A stretch of DNA of 64,000 bases from Amyelois transitella (taxonomy: Eukaryota; Arthropoda; Insecta; Lepidoptera; Pyralidae). The stretch spans positions 7,812,001 through 7,876,000 of the forward strand of contig NC_083535.1 of NCBI RefSeq assembly GCF_032362555.1, in the 5' to 3' direction. The position numbers and the translations under genes were made by a program. Each line of letters opens with the position of its first letter. Position 1 is the first letter of the stretch. Positions 44,701 to 55,900 of this stretch are shown piece by piece. Below the pieces are notes generated by a model that ran no database searches, was not told the origin of the DNA, and saw nothing but the letters and a program-made list of their open reading frames with translations.

Positions 44701-47700
44701 CTAATATGCCTATAGAAAATACGGGAAAAATTTCATTTGGGGAACGTTTATAGCTTTCTCTTTCTCGTTTCATTCTGTAAACTGCCTAACCTCGTTTTTA
44801 ATTGCATTGTATGTTTGTAGAATATTATGAAGTAGTTTTGAACGCTTTACGTGAAAAGACAGGAGGAGAAGAGTGCGTTGCTGAATTAAAGACTGCTCAC
44901 AATCAGATTCTTTCACTTATGGAAACCAATCCAGAAGAAATTGAAAAGGCATTCAAGTGAGTAAACTATGTATGTCCGGTAAGTTGGCTATTTGTCCATT
45001 CTAGTAAATAGGTGGACAATTTATAATCATATTACTGAAACTACGTTTGCGTGTTATTGGAAGGTTAAGGTTGAACAACTTTTATCAAGACGTCTTTTCC
45101 ATAATTCGGATGTTTTATCTGGTCTATAATGGTTTTGCATCAGGTGTTCCATACTTTGATTTTTAGACGCCAACAGAATATGCTTATCAGGTTGAACAAC
45201 TTATTCTACTAAACTACAAACCCTGGAGAATCTCAGTCTCTCCAAATTGGTGACCCCGACGTGATTGGAAGCAACCTTCTCCATCATCATCAACTCCAAT
45301 CCTCAGCATCACTCCTCACTCTGCAAGCAGTCTCACAGCAAGCCAGCAACTGGGTAATCGCAGCAGGTCCATCGCAGCCGACTCACCGAGCTTCCTGGTC
45401 CTGTCTCCACCCGCACTCACTCTCATCGACTTCGGCGACCGACGCGTCTACGCAGCCCACGCCTGGATCTCATCGGCGGCGTCTCTTCTCCAGGGTGGCA
45501 GCTCTGCACGACTCCTACCGACGCCGACAGTCGACATCGCTCTCAACTGTCTCGACCCACTGCAGACTACAAGCATTATCTTCACTTCCGACTCACAGGA
45601 AGACAACCTGGCATTTGCAACCAACCAATAGCAATGAAGCATCTTAATCGCTATTTCAAAGATTTCATGGATTGGAGCATAAATACTACCTCCGACACAA
45701 CATCGTCGCAGCCGCGGTTTCCCAGGCATAACACCTAGCCTGGCGGAAGATCTTCCCTTTGGTGGCGGTCGAGCCGAATCATCGCTCCCACTACAAACTT
45801 TTGTTAAGACGTCTTTTCCATAATTCGGTTGATTTAGCTGGTATATAATGATTCTGCATCAGATGTTCCAGATCTTAGATTTTTATACGCCATCATAAAA
45901 TGCTCATCAGGTTAAACAACTTTTGTAACGACGTCATTTCGTTATTTCCTATAGTTTAGCTGAGTTGTTATGGTTCGATATCAGCTTTAAAAGATTCCAA
46001 AATAAATTATACCCTATATGTGTGCCAGGCATAAGAACTTTTTTTTTTCAAATTCATGCTCGGTTACTATTTTTATATCGTTTTAAATTATTATTTTGTT
46101 TTTAAATAAAATTATTTTTTTTATATGAATGAATTCTTTTTTTTTTCAAGGGTCTGCCTGCCATTTTCAAAAGCAACTAATGATGATATTCGAAACTTTT
46201 ACAATTCTATCGCTGATGATTTCGCTGATCTAGTCCAATATAATGAGGATAACAGAATTGGTGCTGACAACCATTATAAAAACCTGACGATCAATACGGT
46301 GAGTGAATATATATTGTTTTGAAGTATTCTGAAATCAAATACCATAATAAGGAACAGGACAGAAACGAGGTAAGGAAATAAGGCAAGTTGGCGTTCTATA
46401 GAAATCATGGAAGTTCCATCTGTAATATCCAAGTCAACTTATACGCGTACATTATCCATTTTCTTTCTTGGATAAAATGTATGCGGTAACTAACGGAAAT
46501 GAATAAATATAACTTGAAATTAATAAATATAAATTGCATGTTACTTCTGCAAAATATCTTTTCTTTTTATGTTGACTAAAAGAAAAAGTTTTTTCTCAAG
46601 AAAATAACAAGAACCCCCTGTGCCAGTACCCTTGTTGTTAATTTATCTTAATAATCATCAACTTTTTCATACCTCTTGGTGTTAACTTTCTTCTATCCCT
46701 ATATAAAGTAAATATGATTTAATTGCCCTTTAGGTATGCAATATGTTGACTAGCAGCGCATCGGAGCCGGCTTACAAGAAGCTTGCTGCCTTCAATTCTA
46801 TTATATTGGCAAAAAATAACGAGACCTGCATGGACTACAGTTACGCGAATATGATTAATGATCTACGAAATGTAACTTGGGGATCGGATGGGGGTATGAT
46901 ATCTAAATTATTGCAAATATACGCTTTTAATTTGTTTGGGTGTTGGGAGCTGATTTTTATTTCGGCCTCCGTGGCGCAGCGGTAGTGCGCTTGTCTGTGT
47001 CACCGGATGTCCCGGGTTCGAATCCCGGCCAGGGCGTGATGAGAAACGAACTTTCTCTTGTTGGCCTGGGTCTTGGATGTTTATCTATATACGTATTTAT
47101 TATAAAATATAGTATCGTTGAGTTAGTATCTCGTAACACAAGTTTCGAACTTACTTCGAGGCTAACTCAATCTGTGTAATTTGTCCCGTATATATTTATA
47201 TTTATTTATTATTTATTTATTTATATATGTAGGTCTCTCTAGGACCTTAACGCAGATGTAACTCACGCAGCAACCTGGGGGACTGACTATTAAAAAAGCT
47301 ACCCAGCCCACCGTGATTCAGTGAACCGGTAGAAATGGAAGGCCATCTTTGACAGAACAGTTCTCGGGCAAAATTGCACACTCATATGAGTATCTATGCA
47401 ACCACGACCGCAAGAGTTACTCAGAAAAAGGATTACATTAAAGGAGATACTGCTAAATTATTGAGTAATAAAAAAGATGAAATCCTCATCTCTTTGGTCC
47501 TAGAAGTGACCTACGTTTACTGCCACTCAAGTCTTTTATAAATACACTAGCTGTTGCCCGCGACTTCGTCCGCGTAAATTTCGAGTTAAATCTACAATAG
47601 TGTGAAATAAATCAATATACTAATCCTATTTGACCTTACCGAGTAATTTATTCTTGACCAATAAAGCAATTCTTTGAGGTACAGTGAACTTAAAGAATTA

Positions 47701-49243
47701 ATGCTGTCGTACAATGATAAATGACTTTGAATTTTAAATTTCGTAACTTATTTGCAGGCAAACTCATGCCTTGAGTTCATTCAAATGACAATAACTTTTT
47801 TTTCAGTGAACCGATTTTGATGAAACAAACTTTAAATATTTTTCTGAGTTAAAACAAAGCAATTGGTGAAAGTTTTAAGTAAATCGGTTAGGTACCTTCG
47901 GAAATAAACGTGATCATACATATAGACAGACAGAAAGACAAAAAATTCTAAAACAAAATTTTTGCTTTCTATTATTCATTCCAGTGTCCCTCTATCCATT
48001 TCAGTCAAAAATACTAAATGTACAGACAAAATATTTTTACTGTTTTATTATATGTATAGATTAACTAGTGTCTTTCGTTAGTGTGTACTTCTAATTAGAT
48101 TAACTCAGTGTGCTTTGTTTATTTGATCTTGCCTCTTTCTTACATCTCATCTAATTTTCATGAGGGCTACAGATACACCATAACTCTCCTTACAATCAAA
48201 TGAAACAATAACTCTTAATTTCAGCTCGTCAGTGGACATATCAGACTTGCACAGAATTTGGATTCTATCAAACGTCATCTGGAGAAGTCGAGGTATTTGG
48301 AAACCTATTTCCATTAGAGTTTTTCATCAAGCAGTGTCAAGATATATTTGGTCAAAAGTAAGTTGTTTTATCACTAGCATTACATATGATAAAGTCTCCC
48401 ATATTTGGTCTGTCTATTATATAGGAGCTTATCTCGGAATTTATATATGAATGCTACCTCTGCGGAGCTGGATCGGGTCTATCATTAAGCCAACTGAATA
48501 TGGCCTTTCAGTCTTTTCGAGACTGTTGGCTCTGTCAATTCCGTAAGAGAAAAATAAATAACATTCTACTTAGGTACATGTATTTATGCATATTTAACTA
48601 CACTTAACGTTAAACCCATGCCAATTATTTTTCAGATTCAATGTGGACTTTGTGAACTCTGCTGCAAAGGCAACTAATATCTACTATGGTGGTTTGGACA
48701 TATCTGTCAGTCGAGTTGTTTTCGTGCATGGATCCGTGGACCCCTGGCACGCTTTGGGAGTAACGAGCACTGAAGATAATGATACGCCTGCAATTTTTAT
48801 CCAAGGTTGGGTTAAACATTAAAAGAAAAACTTTACTTATATTGTCATGTCTCGCATAATAGACATATGCATGCAACCTGCACTTTTCGTGACGATCGCT
48901 AGGAAGCTTTTTTAGCGTTTAGAACCTGTTTTCCTCATTAACCAGGTTGTATGCACAATTATATTTTAGTTTTGCAATTCCAGACATTGTTTCTGTAGCG
49001 CTCTATTCTTATAGTGAGATATGTCCTCCTCAAAGCAGACTAACAATCTACGGGAAGAGGTAATCTCTTCCCTTGAAACCCCCTTCTTTTGGAATACTTG
49101 CAATTGAATTGATGCAAGACTTTGTTTCAGGAACTGCACACTGTGCTAACATGTATCCTTCAAGCGAGAACGATTCAAGCAACTTGGTGGAGGCTCGTGT
49201 CGAAATCGTGCAGTACCTGAACTCCTGGCTGGAGCTACCTTGA
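41724..49243 (+). CDS. Secreted S28-family serine carboxypeptidase (K12H4.7-like)
   Basis: Nine exons join in phase: 41724-41924, 42531-42718, 44099-44334, 44821-44956, 46151-46298, 46734-46893, 48225-48357, 48636-48805 and 49131-49243, giving 494 aa. The start is a signal peptide ([20 protein letters not shown]). The fold is peptidase family S28 (prolylcarboxypeptidase and thymus-specific serine protease group): [11 protein letters not shown] near the start, the oxyanion segment [19 protein letters not shown], nucleophile S174 in [13 protein letters not shown]436 in [12 protein letters not shown] and H461 in [10 protein letters not shown]. All three catalytic residues are intact. Several N-glycosylation sequons (NIT, NDT, NLT, NVT) fit secretion or lysosomal location. 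Family members trim peptides, mostly after proline; the exact substrate here is unknown. Introns carry repeats, including a SINE 70 bp after exon 6. Confidence 0.94.
42757..42965 (+). repeat. Lepidopteran SINE-like dispersed repeat
   Basis: Copy in peptidase intron 2 with ccggcgcttcagaatagaaccactcaatatctttccagtata, aaaggcgacttcgggataggctta, agccatataggtgaatgtgacctgtcagtcttttcca and tctaccccacaaaggatacagac. The short minus ORF at 42852-43055 is from this repeat. Confidence 0.65.
45075..45985. repeat. Tandem array of about 120-bp units split by a TRIM-like insertion
   Basis: Copy 1 (about 45075-45202) and copy 2 (about 45796-45925) share cttttatcaagacgtcttttccataattcgg/cttttgttaagacgtc..., ggtctataatg, gcatcaggtgttcca, gatttttagacgcca and gctcatcaggttaaacaac. 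A third, partial copy follows at about 45916-45985 (aacaacttttgtaacgacgtcatttcg, gatatcag). The array lies in peptidase intron 4. Confidence 0.75.
45203..45795 (+). mobile_element. TRIM-like LTR relic with tRNA-Trp-type primer site
   Basis: The 593-bp insert is bounded by aactt (45198-45202 and 45796-45800), a 5-bp target duplication. Near 45248 it reads TTGGTGACCCCGACGTGATTGG, which fits the primer-binding site complementary to the tRNA-Trp 3' end used by CsRn1/Kabuki-type Ty3/gypsy elements. No gag or pol is recognisable; the frame at 45261-45647 is low-complexity (Ser, His, Gln-rich). Clean paired LTRs were not resolved, so 'TRIM-like' is an inference. Confidence 0.6.
46963..47200 (+). repeat. 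tRNA-derived SINE in peptidase intron 6
   Basis: Second copy of the family at 40882-41110, with the A box at 46972-46982 and the B box at 47015-47025 both perfect and the full body present. It is followed by a (TTTA)n-type tail to about 47225. It begins 70 bp after the exon 6 donor. Confidence 0.87.
47547..48060 (-). mobile_element. Helitron-like element in peptidase intron 6
   Basis: On the minus strand it starts TCTATACATATAATAAAAC (48060 downward) after an A and ends CTAG at 47547 before a T. The 3' end has the gcggacgaagtcgcgggcaaca hairpin-like segment. It is related to 53399-53746 and 28310-28797. Confidence 0.72.
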
Positions 49244-49719
49244 CTGACTCGAATAAGGGCCTGCTTGTATCAGGTGCTTACAAAGAAAACACCCAATGAT
49301 TTGTCCACCACTGAATGCGCCACTTGGTTTTTATCGCGAAAAGCTCTAACATTCGTATGCTCATGGATCAGTTTTCTGTTGTTCATAGACAAGATGCGCC
49401 GATTGCTTGCCGGAGAAACAATATACAATAGAAGACGTTAAACGTCTTTGATTATTATTATGCTTGCATGTTTAATTACAAATGTATACTCAATATCAAT
49501 CTCAATAGATGTAAGTTTGATGTAATATCGATGTTGCATTTATCCACAATTCATACAGATGTAGTTATCAAGAAAATTCGATTTATATTTTGTTAAAATG
49601 CATTTATTTGAATAACATTTATATATTTCATGGGAATGTTACCTTATTTAAAAATAAGTTCCTTTTAGGTTAAATTTTTGTTTAGAATTTATGTAAATGT
49701 CGTATATTCAATATGTAAC

Positions 49720-49725
49720 AATAAA
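49720..49725 (+). terminator. Candidate poly(A) signal of the S28 peptidase gene
   Basis: AATAAA about 480 bp after the stop codon at 49241-49243. The convergent transporter gene stops at 49948, so the two 3' UTRs may meet or overlap here. Confidence 0.45.
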
Positions 49726-49947
49726 TTATAAGTATTTTTAATGAACTTAATATAATAATTGCGTATGTTACTCATAGTTAGGAAGACATAATTGTCAAAT
49801 TTCTTGAATTTCATAAATAAGATATCAGTATCACAATATTTGAGCAAGTTTTCGCAACAAAGCTTTTGATTACTATAGCTTCTACAACCGGAAATAGACT
49901 AAGTAAATGTTGCATTCTATTGTGGAAAATAAATTCAGTCCATACTG

Positions 49948-52900
49948 TCAGGAATCCTCATTTTCTTTCTTTTCAATCACATTTTCCTCTTGTTCCACGA
50001 CGGCTTCTAAGGGCTTCCCTTTCAACATTATTTCCATAGTTCTGTAAATATAAACAAAGTTAAATAATTCTATGATAATACAGTTTTAAATATATAATAT
50101 ATATATTAAAAAATAAATTACTATAGAAAGCTTTATTATAATCGCGACCCAAAGATTAGTCGTCATTCTATAATAAAGCGTTGCGTTTAACACTATAGAA
50201 CTTTTCTAGAAAATCAATACTTGCATCAATTATATTACAACAAGAATATTTAACAATAAATACTTAAGGAATTTTTTAAATTTAGGAGCTAACTCTTGTT
50301 GGTGAAGTTTTAAGTTGAGCATCTATTTTGTCTGTAAAATTTTTACTTGTTAGGATGTTGAATCATTTCCTCATTGCTTTATTTAATCAAAATATAAAAA
50401 TCGACATGACGAATTTTTAAAACTAAAGTAGAAGGAAAAATTAATGGAAAGAGAGGAAGACCAAGAATAAAATATTTTGATCAAATAAAGAAGTAATTAT
50501 GCTACTAAAATACGGAAGTCACTCGCGTCGAAACTACAAAGGTTACAAAACTATTCTACACAAGACAGTTTCGGTACTAACAATGTAAGGGTTAACACCA
50601 CGGCTTGCGTAAACATCGTGAAATAAAAGATGGCGTTGATGTAATTTGTATTCAGCGTGGCTTTGTACACCTGAGAGTAGATGATGGAAGCGATCATCGC
50701 TACTGCGTTCTCCATCACGGACAGGAAAGCGTATGCAACACCTGAAATCAAATGGTTTACAGATTAGCTTCAATGAAATTTCACAAGAAAATAATTATAG
50801 CCTTATTGGTTTACACAGTACTGAATGGCTTATGCACGCGACTTCGCCCGTGTAAGAGATCTAACCTGTCTTTTTCCGTACTTTACTATCCATGCAGGTA
50901 TGCAAAATTTCATAAACTTCGGAGATAACAAATAAACTTGCTTCAGTATTTGTTACAATTATTCTTTAATAATACTAAGTATAAAAATATTAATGATGGT
51001 TGTAAGTGGATTGCCTTCCAAGAAGAAATAACAATTACCAGCCCATGAAGGGAAAAGTTAACAAATTTGGGTTGGGTTGTCCTTTACCTCACTAATCTCG
51101 GAGTACGCCTATGACCACGATTTTAGTATGGACAAGTCAAGTTTTGCCACTTCCAAATCTTTCCTTTTCTTACTGATTTAGTAACAAATAAAAACCTCTT
51201 TCGGCTGTGGGCAGAACCTTAGACGTCATCGATCGTATCAGCGGCGCCACGCAAGGCCCCAAAGCCGCAGCGGCTCCGCCGACGTACATGAGGGTTTCAA
51301 CCCTCGCGTGCGCGTATATGAAGTGGCCGCTTATATGAGCGGTTGCGCCTATCATTACTATTACCTGGAAATGCAAATAATTTATTTATTTACAAGAACA
51401 GCTAAGAAGGTCAGGGAGGTCTACAATATTCTGATTTTTATGGATAGGGACAAGCCTATTTGTTTCTATAAAATCAAACATGGGAAAGGCTCACAGTTCT
51501 GTGTCCAGAAGATATGAATCCAAGAGACAACATTTATTCTCATTATTCTACGTTTGAGCACTAGGTTTCAAAACTGGCAAATGCTTAAAATTAGTTTTAA
51601 AGTAGGTATTTAGTTAATCACCTGTCATATAACAATCTGTGCTATCCAAGTGTCTGTAGTATCGATATAGCGAACCAATCGATTAACAACAAGACCCTAA
51701 TTTGACTAGTATTTTCCTTTAATACAGATTTAAAACCATTATGTTTTAAATTATTTCTAAATGATTAAAGTATCAATATTTTTTCACGTGGACCTATGTA
51801 ATGTACCTAATAAGTAATTAATTTTTCTACATTAAATTTTTCTTGACAAAAACTACTTATGGCATTGTGAAGTGAAAATATAAGATTCTTTTATCACTGC
51901 GATATGTAAATAAGTAACAGTGCTTTGTTGCATTCCATTTTAAGATATAAAAACCTTAGAGAAAAGATTTGTATTTTTGTTTGCAAAGATAGATGAGATC
52001 TTCAGAAATAACAAGGTGATTATCTACTTTTTGAAATTTTACGATTGAGTGCTGAAATGTTTTGTATTTGCTTCCGTAACTTATCCAATTTAAAGCCAAT
52101 ATGGTAACTGCTTACAACAAGTAGAGCATTGTTTCATTGCTAAGTTTTATATAAAAATCTATCTTCACGGAAGCGGTTTCCTATTGAAAATATAAAGCGT
52201 AGATTGGGAGATTCTATCTGTTGATCTTTTTGACCTGCACTCGGCGATATTGGTGTTAATGATAACAATATAAATCACTACATAATACAAAATAAAATCT
52301 GTTTGTCTATCAGGTCGCGATAAACCCCAGAAGTCCTAGAGATTTATTTTCATGCTGTTCAACAGCAGATAGAATTATCTCAGAGAAAGGTTTTAGTGAT
52401 AAGTTTATGTTTTGTGCAAACTGACGATATTAGTTCAACAACTCGGTAAAAATTAAGCCGATTTAGAGCTTTCCTCGAAAACGCTGCCATAACATTTAAG
52501 TCGTCATAAAACAATGTACATGAAAACAATGGCATATGTCATCTTTCAAGGATTGAAGAACACACTGAACACGCACACGCACCGAAGGCGTGTGATGTTT
52601 GGAAGCGACCACGCAGACGAAGTCGCGCGCAAAATCTGGTATTACTATATTACCACAGAGAAAAATCACATGACTAAGCTTACATCACAGTTACAAGGCC
52701 ATTTGTGACAATTAAAGTTTTAACTTCTAAAGATGTGTCTATTTATGTAACATGTATTTGTGTGACTGTTTTTCTTTAAAATAATAACGTATTCCCGACT
52801 CCATTCTAAAGCATTTTGTTTTATAGCTCGGCGTTTGTAACAGGATTTTGTAGATTTTTATAAAAATATGATAGGTGGTCGGATAACAAGTCTTTTTTAT

Positions 52901-55900
52901 CGTAGCTGCTCAACAATTGACTGAGTTGGATCATCATCATCAGCCAAGTCATGGAGACTAATAGATGCGTATACGCATATTCTTGAATTGGAGGACGTAC
53001 GAATTCTTATGAATTAATTAAAGGAATGACCAATGCGTCTTTTTTATTTTAGACTTTGTAGAATCTAGATTGTTTTAAAATAAGCATCATTTTTGAGATT
53101 CAGAGACATACAACAGGCACGCACGCAATATCTTTCACTGATAAATCATTCATCTTATTGTATTATGTCATAGTGTTACTCTGATATCAGACACTTTGCA
53201 AACCCGTTATCTATTGCAAGATTTTAAGAGATCCGAAGGAATTCAATCGGCAAATGAAACATCAATAAAATTCCGACATGTCAGTGATAAAGAGATATGC
53301 TCTGCGACGATATGTTATGGTGATAACTAAGATACCCTATCACTCAACAAATTCATATGCGTTACATCCCCGCAAAAATTGTAAAGATTTAGCAAAAAGT
53401 AGCTGTTGCCCGCGACTTCGTCCTCGTAAATTTCGAATTTTTCCGCGTAAACTTATTTGCAGGCAAACTCATGCCTTGAGTTCATTCAAATGACGATAAT
53501 TTTTTTAGTGAACCGATTTTGATGAAACAAACGTTAAATGTTTTTCTGAGTTAAAACAAAGCAATTGGTGAAAGTTTCAAGTAAATCGGTTCAGAACTTT
53601 CGGAGATAAGCGTGATCATACATACAGACAGACAGACAGACAAAGTATTCAAGAACAAAATTTTTGCTTTCTATTATTCATTCCATATTATCCATTTCAG
53701 TCAAAAATACTAAATGTACAGACAAAATATTTTATATGTATATAGATAAACCTTGAAGTGTTTGGTTGTATGACGCTTGATGCAAAAGTCGACTTGTATA
53801 TCATCAGTCTTAAACAACGACAAATTTACTTAGTTTTATTTAGTTCGAATTACTATCGACCTTACTAAACTCTTATTCGCCTTATGAAACCTAAGCCATA
53901 CAAAGAATCTAAACATATATAAAAGAAGAAAGTTGAACGGGCCGAGGGTCTAGTGGGTCAGATACAATAAAAAACCAGATTTTCAGATCGCTCCAGGCGT
54001 TTCTTGTCTGATCGACGTCTTCTCAGTCAAACCGATAGTCCTTTTTTATTTAATATGTCAGTCACTTTTGTTCGTCTGAATGTCAAATCAAAGAGTCTCT
54101 ATCCATGGAGGATGAACGGCCGCAACAAAAATTTAATGATTGACTAACATATCAACGTACGGCCCAAACCAGTGGGGCTGACCTTAAATATGGCGCGTCG
54201 GTTTTAATGCGCTCTAGGTGCGCACAAAGAGAGGATTTCCGGAAATTTTTACCGGGAATGAAAATTATAATGATTTTACGTTTTACGCGAGCGAACCCGC
54301 GGGCGTTTTCTTATATTAATGCGTGAAAATTATAATTATACTGACCGTGTCTCGCCATTTCAGGAATTTTGACATTATTGGAATACCAAATAACATGGCT
54401 AACACATAAGATGAGCTTAGAAATGTTCTAAAGTTGCTGAAATCCGATGCATCCCATTTGAATACTTTGGTTGTATACAGATACATCATGGGACGTTCAT
54501 CTGAAATGGGAAATAAAAATTATCTTAATATAGGTACATTTAAGTGACTAGTTATTTGAAAAAAAAAAATGCACCATAGTCAAGAACGGACCTGTATATG
54601 TTACGTATAAATTTTACAAAGGTTATGAAAATTTAAATTTTTCGCATAATATCGTATAGTTAGATTATAAAAGTATCCATGCATGCAGTAATTTAATGTC
54701 CTTTGAGAAACAACGTCCAGAAGAATAACTTCCAATATTCAAACCGTCCAACTCTCCTGCTCAAAACTCTTGACCCATTTCTGATTACATACATACATGC
54801 ATACATATGGTCACGTCTATATCCCTTGCGGGGTAGACAGAGCCAACAGTCTTGAAAAGACTTAAAGGCCGCGTTCAGCTATTTGGCTTAATGATAGAAT
54901 TGATTTCTGATTATATGGTTTATTACTATTTTTCTCTCACATTTACATACATTTGTTATATTCGATAAGGAACAATACGATCTTTTACCTCTTTGGAATG
55001 TATAAAACGCCATTGAAATAAGTAGAATCCACAAATACACTCTTTTATTACTACTTCTCCTCTTGGTCAAAGTGACTATTGTCTGTTTTATGTTTTTCAA
55101 GTCAAAGAAATCCGTGATAGGGTTCTTAATGTTGGCTTCTTTCAAAGATTTCTGTTCAGGTTTGGTTTGCCACTCTAGGAAAATCAAACAATGAAGCGTC
55201 GCAAATACCATGAGACATGTATTGATAGTGAACATCACAGTGAAAGATCTGTCCACAACGTTTTTATATAAAACGTTTCCTGAAAAGAGAAAAAAAAAAC
55301 AAGTTATTTATTACACATACATTAAAATATATACGTAGCACCGTTTGTTTTTCGGCTTTTTAGAATAAATCCACTCCATATCTTTCCCATGGATGTCGTA
55401 TAAGGTGACTAAGGGATAGGCATATAAACTTTGGATTCCTCTTGAAAGCGATGGGCTATGGACCTGTCACTATTTGAATCACAATTCCATCATTAAGTCA
55501 TACAGAAGAATGTGGCCTTTCAGTCATTTCAAGACTGTGGGATCTGTCTACCCCGCTAGGGAAATAGACGTGACCATATGTATGTTTATTTAAATATAGC
55601 GGCTCAGCTTATAACCTTAGCCTAGATACCTATGTAATAATACACCTGTATAAACTAAAAATGAGTCAAGACTGTGTCTTATTAAACTTTTTTACTATTG
55701 AAACTTATGCCAAAAATAAAAATTATATTTATGCTTCGAAAAGGCACACCAATTTGTCACACTAGTGTGACTATTCTATGAGATTGACTATTTTATTCTA
55801 TCCATCCATATAATCACGTCTATATCCCTTGCAGGGTAAACAGAGCCAGCAAACTTGAAAGGCTGACAGGCCACGTTGAACTGTATGGCCTAATGATAGA

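Noticed and set aside
45261..45647. 128-codon plus ORF rich in Ser, His and Gln
   Set aside because: It starts at the LTR primer site and is low-complexity; no gag motif. Treated as element filler.
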